This document shows, piece by piece, positions 47,234 to 58,785 of a stretch of 64,000 nt of DNA (the stretch's first letter is position 1; each line of letters opens with the position of its first letter). This DNA is from Triticum aestivum. Its lineage: Eukaryota; Streptophyta; Magnoliopsida; Poales; Poaceae. Under the pieces are notes generated by a model. It was not told where the DNA came from. It saw nothing but the letters and a program-made list of their open reading frames with translations, and ran no database searches. The translations under genes and the position numbers were made by a program. Location of the stretch: positions 171,239,703 through 171,303,702 of the forward strand of contig NC_057800.1 in the NCBI RefSeq assembly GCF_018294505.1. Reading direction: 5' to 3'.

Positions 47234-48611
47234 TGAAAGTGCGTTATATCGACTAGAGGGGGGTGGATAGGTGATTTTTATGAAAGTCTTCAGAACATAG
47301 AAGTTTTGAAGACAAACGATAAAAATTAAACCTATTACCATGCAGCGGAAGGTAGACTACACTAGGCAAACCATAGTCAAGTATTCAATGAAGTGAAAGC
47401 ACAAAGACTAAATAGCAGCTAGGTAGTAAGGATCAGGTAGGAAGATATTGTGAAGCCAAACAGAACACGCAGTCACTCAGTGAAGACAAATGATAGTGCA
47501 AACATACAATGACTTCACAAGGAGTAACAGTAAGTAAAGGGAAGTGAAGATGAAACCAGTGACTCGTTGAAGACAATGATTTGTTGGACCAGTTCCAGTT
47601 GCTGTGACAACTGTACGTCTGGTTGGAGCGGCTAGGTATTTAAACCTTAGGACACACAGTCCCGGACACCCAGTCCTGAACACGCAGCTCAGGACACCCA
47701 GTCCTCACCGTATTCTCCTTGAGCTAAGGTCACATAGACCTCGCCCAATCACTCTGGTAAGTCTTCAAGGTAGACTCCCAAACCTTCACAGACTTTGTTC
47801 ACCGGCAATCCACAATGTCTCTTGGATGCTCAGAACGCGATGCCTAACCGGCTGGAGGATGCAAAGTCCTCAAGTGTAATAAGTCTTCAGATCACACAGA
47901 CAAGAAGACTTAAGTGATGCCCAATTCTCTCTGGCTCTGGTGGTTAGGGCTTTATCCTCGCAAGGAATTCTCTCTCAAAGGCTTCGAGGTGGGTTGCTCT
48001 CAAACGACAAAAGCCGTACTTTCAATCTGAGCAGCCAACCGTTTATGGTTGTAGGGGGTGGGCTATTTATAGCCACTTGGCAACCCGACCTGATTTGTCC
48101 GAAATGACCCCGGGTCACTAAGGAACTGGCACGTGTTCCAACGGTCAGATTTCAAACTCACACGGCAACTTTACTTGGGCTACAAGCAAAGCTGACTTGT
48201 CCTACTCTGGACAAGATTCGCTCTCATAGTCTTCACTCGAAGACATAGGTTTTTGGTTTAGGCATCACTTCAGTCATTCTGACTGGTTCTCTTGGACCCC
48301 ACTTAACAGTACGGTGGTTCCTATGAGTCAACACAAAAGAAAAAGAACTACGAAAGATCTAAGTCTTCGAGCTCCATAGGCTTCATATCGTGTCTTCTCT
48401 TGTCATAGTCTTCAATGTGAATATCTTCATATACCACCTTTGACTTCAATGTCTTCATACATTTTTAGGGGTCATCTCTGGTAGTAAAACCGAATCAATG
48501 AGGGACTTCTACCTGTGTTATCCTGCAATTCTCACAAACACATTAGTCCCTCAACTAGGTTTGTCGTCAATACTCCAAAACCAACTAGGGGTGGCACTAG
48601 ATGCACTTACA
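47234..48611 (-). mobile_element. 3' LTR of the Maximus-like element
   Basis: 1378 bp, TGAAAGTGCGTTATATCG to GATGCACTTACA. A TATA box (CTATAAATAG, minus) is at 48063-48072. Confidence 0.95.
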
Positions 48612-48625
48612 ATCTCCCCCTTTTT
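48612..48625 (-). promoter_or_regulatory. Polypurine tract of the Maximus-like element
   Basis: Minus strand AAAAAGGGGGAGAT, ending at the LTR. It is the classic copia tract and fixes the orientation. Confidence 0.9.
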
Positions 48626-49137
48626 GGTGATTGATGACAAACTAGTTGAAGTTTTCAACGGGGAATATATTCTGTGAAATTGTAAAGAATAAGGAATTGT
48701 CTTCATAAGTTGCAAGGGCTCCCCCTGAAGATGTGCATATGAGTTAATTTGCTTTTGGAATGCAAATGCACATGGCAGGTTGTACTTGTGGAGATCCACT
48801 TCAACTTATGATGACAATCCACTATGCATGTGAAAGTATATGAAGATAATGACATGCATAATGGAAAATGAACGTCTGCAGAATGAGCTAAGTGCGGAAT
48901 TTATTGTCGCACATGCGGAATTTATCTTCGCAAAACAAGGTGGCAAATAAGTAGCAGACGACCATCTAGTTTAAGTGTTACAACTCATAAGAACCAAATG
49001 TAGCAAAAACGAGAGTTGTAAGCACGAAGCAAAATATAAAGCACCTGCCCATATGGACCCTCTTGAAGACTATCAATCTCATATGCTTCTCCCCCTTTTG
49101 TCAGGAATGACCAAAAAGGTTTGAAGACATAGAGCCT
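48626..49137 (-). other. 3' untranslated part of the Maximus-like element
   Basis: No recognisable frame. It holds the paired palindromes at 48893-48932 and a second purine-rich site (minus AAAAGGGGGAGAAG near 49087-49100). Confidence 0.6.
48893..48932 (-). repeat. Two 19 bp imperfect palindromes
   Basis: TGCGGAATTTATTGTCGCA (48893-48911) and TGCGGAATTTATCTTCGCA (48914-48932) share TGCG and CGCA arms. Conserved palindromic motifs upstream of the polypurine tract are a reported Sirevirus trait. Confidence 0.75.
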
Positions 49138-51426
49138 CTACTCGTTCCCATGAGGAGTTGGTGAAGTAGCAGGGTTGTTGGTGTTGTTTGGCGGTGCAGA
49201 AGAGCTTGGAGGTGCTGAAGGAGGTGGTGCTGAAGTAGCATCGTCTTCTTCCTCAATAATTCTGGCAGTCACTGTGGCAGCAGAGGAAGAGAACTCAGAG
49301 TCTTCAAGGGATGGAGTTCCTAGCAGCACAGCCCTTCGAGGAGGTGTGGAGTCAAACTTGAATCTCTCAGTGAAGCCATCTTCTTGAAGATCAGCTTCAT
49401 TGGTGGTTGTGGCAGCCTCACGATTTTCATCCTCCACTTGACTAGCTGGAGGGTCGGTCACAAGCACATTCTCCTGGAGAACTGCTTCTTGGTGGGAAAG
49501 GGGAGTGGGATCTTGTGGGACTCCTTCTTCTGCGGCTGATGCAGCCGGAATGTCTTCAGCAGAGACTTGAGGCCTTGGACCTTTGCGAAGCCTGCGGAAC
49601 GTAGACGACGCCTGTGGAGTTGGTGTGGGCTGGGCCTCATAGTCTTCTTCCTCTTGTGGGCGATCCGCCCATGAAGCATCCTGTGCAATTGGCGTTAGTG
49701 GACGACCAATGCTGATGAGTTCACTGTTTTCATGCTGAGGAAGGACTGCATCATCTTCTGCATTGTCATGTTGACCAATGTCTTCAGCAGCGATGGGATC
49801 AGCTGCTGGAATGTCTTCAGCTTCATGAGCCTCTGTGGAAGCAGGCTCATGAATTGTCAGTTGTCGTTCAGCTTCAGGATAGGCCATAGAAATGGGTTCA
49901 ACTATCAAGGGCTCTGTGGAAGCAGCCCGAGCTTTCTTGGTCTTCCTCTTCTTCTTGGAGGGGGCAGTGGGAGAGGCTTCAGAGTGTTTCCTCTTCCTGG
50001 CTTCAGCCTCAACAGTCCTTGTCTTCTTGAGCTCTGAAGCTGTTGACCGGCTTTTCGAGCCAGTCAATCTAGTTGGGAAGACAATCGGAACTGCTTCTTG
50101 CCTTGGTGCATCAGATTCAGCCGTAGCAGGCTTCTTCTTCTTCTTTGTGGCCATCCTAGGGTCGATGCCAGGACGCCCAAGTGCCTTGCGCTTCTCAGCC
50201 TCATTATAGGCTTGCACACATCTGTCAGCCAGAGTCTTCATGCGCTCACGCGAACCCTGAGCTTCTGCATGCTTCTTCACAAAGGCTTCCTTGAGCTCGT
50301 GCATCATTGTCTTGAAGTTCTTCACTTCTTGCATGTTGAGCTTGGCCATATGCTTCTTGAATTGAGCCTTTTCATAGTCAATCTTCTGCTTCAGTTCAAC
50401 AATGCGCTGGGCAATAGCAAGTTCTGAAGCAATGGCGCCTTAGAAGGCGACACTGAGGCCAATGGGTAGCTGCAGATCTTCAAAGCTGATGTTTGGCGTG
50501 TCAAAACACTCGTCAATGAAGTTGTGGATGATGGTGACATCAAAGAGAGGCAGATCATTGAAGATTTCTGCTTCTTCTTTACTCTTGATGAGTTGCTCAA
50601 GAGCGTCATCTGCAAGATCTTCATCACTTGACAGATCAATGTCGTCATTGCGCAGAATGGCAGCAGCTGTTAGCTCTTTGCCAGTGTGAGACAGAGGCAT
50701 CTTGGCCTTCTGGGGCTTGGAGACGCGTGATAAATCTTCAGACTGCACACTGTCTTCAGGAGGTGCAGTTGCCAATGGCTTCGCCCTTGAGATTTTTGGT
50801 GAAGGGGCCGGCTTTGAAGCTTTTGGCTTCTTCAACTGCTTTGGCTTCGGCACTACAGGCGCGTCATCAGACTCAGTGTCAGCTGCAGGCTCATTCACTG
50901 CAGTCCCTTGAACCAAGATGTAGGTGATGAGGCCTTCAAGGTTGGCGAAAGGACCGATGACATTGGGTTCTGCATGTCGTGTGCCATCTGCCCTTGGAGA
51001 TGAGGGACCAGGGTTGAAGTCTAACCCAAAAGTCTTCTTGTTCTGCTTCGCTGAGTTTTGAGCAAACTGGAAGTTGTGCTTGAACAGATTGTCATCACGA
51101 CACCATAGCAGTGACGACGAGTGTGCATCAGCAAGCTGTGGTCCACGGACCATGCATGGATAGAAGCCTTGAGCAATGGCTTCATCTCTGGACCTGGGTA
51201 GAAGATTCTTGAATAGGATGTCTCCTCACGGTCTCTTGATGGCGTTTTCTCAGCATACTCCTGGGTCACAAATCTGTATTTGAATCCATTGGATTCGGGT
51301 CTTGCGCTGACTATAATCCTCTTCAGGATCTGTCTTGTACATTTCTGAGAGTTCATCTGGCAGATCTCTGGAGGTCTCACCACGACGCTTTCTGCCACCC
51401 TTCCTTGCTGCTTTCTCTGAAGCCAT
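49138..51426 (-). pseudogene. Extra 3' ORF of the Maximus-like element (envelope position), broken
   Basis: The product would be roughly 760 residues, starting at an ATG at 51426 (MASEKAARKGGRKRRGETSR). It needs two frame changes, near 51255 and 51135, and has one in-frame TAA at 50440-50442; the last 433 codons (50439-49138) are otherwise open. It is rich in Lys, Glu, Ala and Pro, with basic clusters KKKKKP and KKKRKTKK that could act in nuclear import, a probable coiled coil near 50250-50420, and an acidic Ser/Pro-rich tail. I see no signal peptide or membrane segment, so the envelope label is positional only. Upstream lies a TATA box and a gene-like leader, suggesting separate transcription. 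Confidence 0.75.
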
Positions 51427-52145
51427 GAACTTTAACTTAAGACGTTCAAAGGCTTCAAAGGTTTTCGTTTGCTGGACCAACAGGAACTGGCTTCGGGAGA
51501 ATTTATGTGATGTTGTAAGAATTCTGCAAATGAATGCAGACTATGAGAACCAAAGGATTCTCCCACGGACATGTACCTGTGAGAGCATTAAGGTGTGAGG
51601 GAAGGGGAAGAGGTCATATGCATTCTCAGAAGATTTTGAAGATAAATCAGTTTAGAAGATATTGACCTCATCGTGCGAAGACATTCACTCATAGATAAGA
51701 AGTTGGTTCCAGATTTGTACGAATCCACAGATCAGTACAAGTGAGGAATCTAACTACTTTGTAAAGCACAAGTGAATATACTAGGCATGTTATGAGATGC
51801 AGTATGAGAGAGATCTAGCTTGTGTGAACAGAAACTGCTTGTGGTAGAAAGTGACAAATCCATAGGATCAATGGTGCTGTAAAAAGAGGAAGTTTTAGTT
51901 ACCACACTAAGAACTGCTAGACGGAGTGTAAGATGAGGCCGAGCAGTTCGATCTTCCGTGCCCTAACTTGGCGACGGAGGACACCTACGGCGACGGCAGA
52001 GAGGACGATGTTCGCGGTCGGCGTGAAGGCGGCATCGGAGAGGTTGCGGCAGCGAAGCTCTTCATCGCCGGCATCGTCGAGGGCTACCGGTGGCGCTAGG
52101 GTTCGTGCGAGGGTGGAAGAAGAGATAATGACCGCTGTGAGTGTG
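51427..52145 (-). other. Gene-like leader upstream of the extra ORF
   Basis: Downstream of the TATA box, the minus strand reads a leader with CTTCTTCCACCCTCGCACGA, then AACCCTAGCGCCACC, a GC-rich block (51925-52140), then T-rich DNA to the ATG at 51426. This resembles a plant gene's 5' untranslated region with an intron. It is non-coding as far as I can see. Confidence 0.5.
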
Positions 52146-52154
52146 TATTTATAG
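52146..52154 (-). promoter_or_regulatory. Internal TATA box upstream of the extra ORF
   Basis: CTATAAATA on the minus strand, inside the element and about 720 bases before the extra ORF. The CpG-rich, CCCTAGCGCC-type leader starting ~30 bases later supports a real start site. Confidence 0.55.
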
Positions 52155-52531
52155 GTACAGGGGCGGCTTTGTGCTATTACACAGGTGCCCCTGGCGATTC
52201 GTATCTGAGGAACACGTGACCATTATGCGGAATTTTGGGGTTTGTTCCACGTCCCACGCACGCCTAGATTGTCAGGTGGTCATTCCTACTTCTCCGGATT
52301 TCATGTGGAGGAATGAGCATTGAAAACGGACTTAATGGTTGTCTCTGTATCTTCTGCTGACAAGGACGCAGAGAAGACATTCGACAGTTTCAATAGAATG
52401 CATATGACTTGGAGAGATAGAGTTTGAGATAGAAAGCATAGAGAGGTTAGGGTCCGATCACATTCACTTAGTTCAAAAGATTCAACACGAAGACATAGCT
52501 ATAAGTGAATGATGTAGAGGACAGAACACTA

Positions 52532-52584
<53 letters not shown>

Positions 52585-52893
52585 TATAATCAACATAGTG
52601 ATGATAATCATGAAAATATGTTGAGATCGAAGCCAAACCAAATGTGAAGACATTGCAAGGTAACGCCATGAGTGAAACACTTCAAAATAGAACATTTGGT
52701 GGTGGCATTACCCACCGTATAGGAAGTATTAGACCCAGACACGGGGCACAATTATCATGGTGCTCCGTAGTCAAATTCCACATTAATGTATTCACACTTA
52801 GAATGTATGTCTTCATTGATTGAAGATATACTTTACTTCATGTGTTGCACATCTAAGTCATCAATATGCATAAGGGTTAGGATGTGTGCCTGA
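52155..52893 (-). other. Region between RNase H and the internal promoter
   Basis: No recognisable frame. It contains the TA microsatellite at 52533-52581. Confidence 0.5.
52533..52581. repeat. TA dinucleotide microsatellite, ~24 units
   Basis: An uninterrupted TA run of 49 bases, flanked by AGTG-free unique DNA. It is likely to vary in length between accessions. Confidence 0.97.
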
Positions 52894-54279
52894 TCACAGG
52901 ACATTTGAGGATTCCAGGATATTTAGCTCACATTGTAACTTGCAAAACCTCTTCTCATCCAAGGGCTTGGTGAAGATATCTGCCAATTGCTCTTCAGTGT
53001 TGACGTGTATGATATCAATGTCTTCCTTCACAACATGATCTCTGAGAAAGTGATGACGAATTTCAATGTGCTTTTTCTTCGAGTGCTGAACTGGGTTGTT
53101 GGCAATCTTGATGGCGCTTTCGTTGTCGCAGTAAAGTGGCACTTGCTTCAGATGAATGCCATAGTCCTTCAGTGTTTGCTTCATCCACAGAAGCTGAGCG
53201 CAGCAAGATCCAGCAGCAATGTATTCAGATTCAGCAGTGGAGAGAGATACACAGTTCTGCTTCTTTGAAGACCAACATACAAGTGATCGTCCCAGAAAGT
53301 GACATGTGCCTGATGTAGACTTGCGATCAACTTTGTCACCAGCATAATCAGCATCCGAGAATCCAACCAGATCAAACTCTGAGCCCTTTGGATACCATAA
53401 TCCTAGAGTTGGGGTGTGAGCCAAATATCGAAGAATTCGCTTCACAGCTAAGTGATGCGACTCCTTTGGTGCCACTTGAAATCGAGCACACATGCAAACA
53501 CTAAGCATAATATCTGGCCTAGATGCACATAGATAAAGTAAAGAACCAATCATGGAGCGGTATACCTTTTGATCGAACTCTTTACCATTGTCGTCAGGAC
53601 CCAGATGATGTTTGGCTGGCATTGGTGTTGTGAAGCCTTTGCAGTCTTGCATACCGAACTTCTTCAGGCAATCTTTGAGATACTTCTCTTGAGATATGAA
53701 GATGCCATTGCATTGTTGTCGTATTTGAAGACCGAGGAAGAACTTCAGCTCCCCCATCATGGACATCTGATATTGCTCTTGCATCATATATCCAAACTCT
53801 TCACTGTACTTCTGATTGGTGCAGCCGAAGATAATGTCATCCACATATATTTGGCACACAAACAGTTCACCATCATATGTCTTCGTGAAAAGAGTGGGAT
53901 CTAGGGAACCAGGTATGAAGCCTTTGCTCTTCAGGAAGTATTTGAGTGTGTCATACCAGGCCCGAGGGGCTTGTTTGAGGCCATACAGTGCCTTGTTGAG
54001 CTTGTATACCATGTCAGGATGTTTTGGATCTTCAAAGCCAGGTGGTTGTGCAACATACACTTCTTCTTCAATCTTGCCATTGAGAAAGGCACTCTTCACA
54101 TCCATTTGATATAGAAGTATGTTATGATGATTTGCATAGGCCAGCAGGATGCGTATGGCTTCAAGTCTAGCCACATGAGCAAATGTTTCATCGAAGTCAA
54201 TGCCTTCCACTTGAGTATATCCTTGAGCAACGAGACGAGCTTTGTTTCTAACAACTTGACCATGCTCATCTTGCTTGTT
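52894..54279 (-). pseudogene. Maximus-like RT and RNase H
   Basis: This is open for about 460 codons after a TAA at 54280-54282 that separates it in frame from the integrase part. RT has [13 protein letters not shown] and YVDD (53836-53847). RNase H has [27 protein letters not shown] and the DNESAI motif. All key acidic residues are visible. The stop at 52894 lies just beyond [20 protein letters not shown]. Apart from the upstream nonsense codon, both domains look intact, in agreement with the young LTRs. Confidence 0.93.
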
Positions 54280-56050
54280 GCGTTATATCCATTTGGTGCC
54301 TATTATATTGTGCTTCCGTGGATCAGGATGCTTAACCAGTTCCCATACATTATTCAGCTCAAACTGTTGAAGCTCTTCTTGCATAGCTTGAATCCATTCA
54401 GGTTCCATGAAGGCTTCTTCAATTTTCTTGGGTTCTGCAATTGAGACAAATGCGAAGTGCCCACAGAAATTTGCTAGCTGAGTTTCCCTTGAACGAGTGA
54501 GTGGACCAGGTGCATTGATGCTATCAATTATTCTTTCAATCTGCACTTCATTGGCAACGCGAGGATGTACAGGGTGAAGACTTTGCTCTTGCTGTTCATT
54601 ATCGTTGTTGGAAGGAATGTCTTCAGGCTGAGCATTGTCTTCATGTTGATCAGGTGCTGAAATGATAAGTTCTTCTTCAGGATGAGCTTCAGAAGGTATA
54701 ATTTCTCTAGTTCCCATTAGCTTGATTGATTCACTGGATGGAACTTCATCTAGCACATTTGGCAGCTGCTCTCTTTGTGAACCGTTGGTCTCATCGAACC
54801 GCACATCCACTGTTTCAACCACTTTGTAATGAAAGAGATTGAAGACTCTGTAGGAGTGCGAATCCTTTCCATATCCAAGCATAAAACCCTCATGTGCTTT
54901 TGGTGCAAATTTTGAGGTGTGATGTGGGTCCTTGATCCAGCACCTTGCGCCAAATGCTCTGAAGTAACTGACATTTGGCTTCTTGCCAGTAAGGAGCTCA
55001 TAAGATGTCTTGTTCAGTAGCTTGTGAAGATAAACACGATTGATTGTATGACATGCAGTATCAATGGCTTCGGGCCAGAATTTTCTTGGGGTCTTGTATT
55101 CATCTAGCATCGTTCTGGCCATCTCAATTAGTGTTCTGTTCTTGCGTTCGACGATGCCATTCTGCTGTGGCGTGTACGGGGCTGAGAATTCATGTGTGAT
55201 GCACAAGGTATCAAGATATGTATCAAGGCCAGTGTTCTTGAATTCAGTGCCATTGTCACTTCTGATGTGCTTTATCTTGGCGCCAAAATTGTTCATAGCT
55301 CGATTGGCGAAGCGTCTGAATACATCCTGCACTTCAGTCTTGTAAAGGATTATGTGCACCCAAGTATATCTAGAATAATCATCAACAATAACGAAGCCAT
55401 AGAGGCAAGCAGTAGTAGTTAGAGTTGAGTAATGAGTGGGACCGAAAAGATCCATGTGAAGCAGTTTGAAGGGTCGAGTAGTGGTCATGATTGTCTTCGA
55501 GGGATTTTTGGCCCTCGTCATCTTCCCTGCTTCACAGGCACCGCATAAGTGGTCTTTCTTGAACTTGACGCCCTCGATGCCTATGACATGCTTCTTCTTC
55601 GCAAGGGTGTGTAGGTTCCTCATGCCAGCATGTCCAAGCCTTCGATGCCAGAGCCAGCATTCTGAAGCCTTTGCTAGAAGACATACTGCAAGCTGTGGCC
55701 CTGCTGAGAAATCTACCACGTACAAATCATCTTTTCGATACCCTTCAAACACTAGAGACTTGTCAGATTCCATTAGTACAAGGCAACGATATTTTCCAAA
55801 CATTACGATCATGTTCAAATCGCAAAGCATTGGGACAGACATTAAGTTGAAGCCAAGGGATTCAACAAGCATGACTTTATCCATGTGTTGATCCCTTGAG
55901 ATTGCAACTCTACCTAGACCCAATACCTTACTTTTACCAGTGTCAGCAAATGTGATGTGGCTCTTGTCGGATGGACGTAAGGTTGAGTCCATAAGAAGAC
56001 TTCTTTTGCCAGTCATGTGATTTGTACACCCATTGTCAATAATCCATTCT
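54280..56050 (-). pseudogene. Maximus-like protease end, integrase and RT start
   Basis: It is open for 577 codons from 56016. The protease active site, just upstream (near 56035), reads DNG where DSG or DTG is expected, and a frame change lies there. Integrase is complete: HHCC finger (H124, H129, C158, C161 of the 577-residue frame) and core D189, D254 and E290 (HMDLFGP, RSDNGTEF, GIVERKN). A Glu/Pro-rich linker leads into RT. The TAA at 54280-54282 follows KHNIIGTKWI. Confidence 0.92.
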
Positions 56051-57586
56051 GAAGACGCTGGTGTCGTACCCTACAGTGCAGTTAGGGGGATAGGCTTCAC
56101 CAAGAGCATTGTGAAGCAAAAACATTTGACGAACCAGTGGGTTATGAAAGCTTAAATCCAGGTTAGGACTAATAGGGAGAGTAGCAAGAGATTCAGGTAT
56201 GAAGTACATAGTAAGACCATTTTGGCATTTGATCTTGCGCCCTACAAGATGTTTAAGGTCCCCAACAATAGCGTCAGACGATTTTGGTTTTCTGCTGGAG
56301 ACCTTTCCCTGCAAAAGAGAGTTAAGCCTTCTTAACCACCCACATCTTCAAGGGTGGCTTAGAAGCAATAAGTCTAAGTGCAGCATTTGAGAATTTTGGC
56401 TTTGAAGCCTTAGCAAACAGTCTTGCAGGCGGACAATAGTACTCATAAGAATAAGCAGAATAGTTCTTGGTCTTATGAACATGGCGTTTGATGAACCGCT
56501 CTCATATTCATATGCCTGAGTATGATTTCCCTGCAAAACATTTGCGTTAGTGCGACTCAGGTGAGTCCTCTGTCTGTATGAAGCCTTTGGACCATATGAA
56601 GCCTTTAGTCTGAGGTTTGTCTTCTTCACATGAGGTGTCATGATGACATTCACAGGAAGACTCTCCAGACACCTTTTCGGAACCCAGATCTTCTTCATAG
56701 GCGGTCCATTCCTGCAGTTAGTACCAATGTACCTAGCAAATACTTCACCATTCTGATTCTTAAACAGTATATAGTTTGTATCAAAGGATTCATCAATGAT
56801 AATGGGGTTAGCACAAGTGAAGCCAGATAGATTGGATGGATCTGCTGAAGGTTCCTTTGCAGCAACCCACATGGTTTTGGGGTACTGCTCAGGTTTCCAG
56901 TAAGAGCCATCTACATTCATTTTCCTTATGAACCCTACACCCTCTTTCCTAGGGTTTCGGTTCAGAATCTGCTTTTTCAGGACATCACATAGCGTCTGAT
57001 GCCCTTTAAGACTTTTGTACATCCCTGTTTCAAGCAATGTCTTCAACCTAGCATTCTCATCAGCAATAGCGGTGGTATCCTCAGCAGAGGGGTTAGTTAC
57101 CACATCAGTTGAAGATATTGCAACAGCAGTAGCAGTAGAACATTCAGCAACAGAAGTAGCATTATCACGCTCAATGCATTTAAGACATGGTGGTTCAAAT
57201 CCTTCCTGAGCGGGACTGATCTGTTTGGCGCGAATTGACTCGTTTTCCGTTTGAAGATCTTCATGAACCGCTCTCAATTTCTCAAGATCTTGCTTCCTTT
57301 GAAGATAATCATAGGAAAGCTTTTCATGAGTTGTTGAGAGAGTTTCATGACGACTTTCAAGTTCCTGATACTTAACGTGAAGATTTTTTATGTCTTCAAT
57401 TAAGGATTCAGATCGAGTCATTTCAGCACCTAACAGATCATCGCTTCTGTCTAACAGTTTTTGAATATGTTCCATAGCTTTCTGTTGTTCAGTTGCAATT
57501 TTAGCAAGTGTTTTGTAGCTAGGTTTTGAACCACAATCAGAGTCATCGTCACTAGATGTTTGATAGTGAGTAGTGCGTGTGTTTAC
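56036..57586 (-). pseudogene. Maximus-like gag C-terminal part to protease
   Basis: It continues gag in the same frame after the TAG at 57587-57589. Residues 1-90 of the piece starting at 57475 form a coiled coil (QELESRHETLSTTHEKLSYD and neighbours). A Trp/Pro-rich middle (GSYWKPEQYPKTMWVAAKE) follows. The frame changes near 56480 and again near 56050 before the protease active site. The long coiled-coil gag extension is a Sirevirus feature. Confidence 0.8.
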
Positions 57587-58762
57587 CTAGGCACCGCGTG
57601 CCATGAAGCAGTAGGTAGAAGCGGAGTAGTCCTTGTCATTTGCATCGGTGTCGGTGATGAAGTCATTGTCTTCAGTGTTGAAGATGGACTTGGCAACATA
57701 TGATGTAGCCAGACTTGCGACGCCTGAGTCGGATTCCTCCTCAGACTCCACCTCTGCCTCCTCAGAAGCAGACTCCTCCTCTGAATCCATTTCCTTGCCA
57801 ACAAATGCACGTGCCTTGCCAGATGAGCTCTTCTTGTGTGATGAAGACTTTGAGGAAGACTTGGAAGAAGACTTTGAGTATTTCTTCTTCTTCTTCTTGT
57901 CGTCAGAGTCATATTCCTTGCTATTCTTCTTCTTTTTGTTCTCATTGTCCCACTGTGGACACTCAGAGATGAAGTGGCCAAGTTTCTTGCACTTGTGACA
58001 TGTTTTCTTCTTGTAGTCATGAGCAGGAGCTTCATCATTCCTTGAACTTGATCGGGAAGACTTTCTGAAGCCTTTCTTCTTGGTGAATTTTTGGAACTTC
58101 TTGACAAGCATAGCAAGTTCTCTCCCAATGTCTTCAGGATCATCAGAACTGCTGTCAGATTCTTCTTCAGATGAGGAGACAGCTTTTGCCTTCAAGGCAC
58201 GAGTTCGCCCATAGTTTGGACCGTAGATATCTCTTTTCTCCGAAAGCTGAAACTCATGTGTGTTGAGCCTCTCAAGTATGTCAGACGGATCGAGTGTCTT
58301 GAAATCAGGGCGTTCTTGAATCATCAGGGCCAGGATGTCAAACGAACTATCAAGTGATCTCAGCAGCGTCTTGACGACTTCGTGTTTGGTAATCTCAGTG
58401 GCGCCGAGGGCTTGAAGCTCATTTGTGATGTCAGTGAGTCGGTCAAATGTGTGCTGGACATTCTCATTGTCATTTTGCTTGAAGCGGTTGAAGAGGTTGC
58501 GAAGGACACTGATTCTCTGATCTCTCTGGGTTGAGATGCCTTCATTGACCTTGGAGAGCCAGTCCCAGACCATCTTGGATGTCTTCAAAGCACTCACACG
58601 GCCATACTGTCCTTTGGTCAGATGACCACAGATGATATTCTTGGCAGTAGAGTCCAGTTGAACGAATTTCTTGACATCAGCAGCAGTGACACCTTCTCCA
58701 GCCTTGGGAACGCCGTTCTCGACGACATACCATAGGTCGACGTCAATGGCTTCAAGATGCAT
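57587..58762 (-). pseudogene. Maximus-like gag, 5'-truncated
   Basis: The first usable ATG (58760-58762) lies only ~5 bases past the primer site, so the normal leader and the first part of gag are missing. The rest is a UBN2-type copia gag (HLEAIDVDLWYVVENG at the start, FDRLTDITNELQALG inside) with an intact zinc knuckle CHKCKKLGHFISEC near 57960-58005. Long Ser/Lys and Glu/Ser stretches follow. The frame ends at a TAG (57587-57589) but continues open in the same frame, so this stop is probably a mutation. Confidence 0.88.
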
Positions 58763-58766
58763 GCGC

Positions 58767-58783
58767 ACCTTGCTCTGATACCA
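58767..58783 (-). promoter_or_regulatory. Primer binding site of the Maximus-like element
   Basis: Minus strand TGGTATCAGAGCAAGGT, two bases from the 5' LTR. It matches the 3' end of initiator Met-tRNA. Confidence 0.93.
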
Positions 58784-58785
58784 AT

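Noticed and set aside
47604..47879. Frame seen in both Maximus-like LTRs (again at 59172-59432)
   Set aside because: It is present twice simply because LTRs are duplicates; no domain and the repeated GHPVLNT-type text reflects a short internal repeat.
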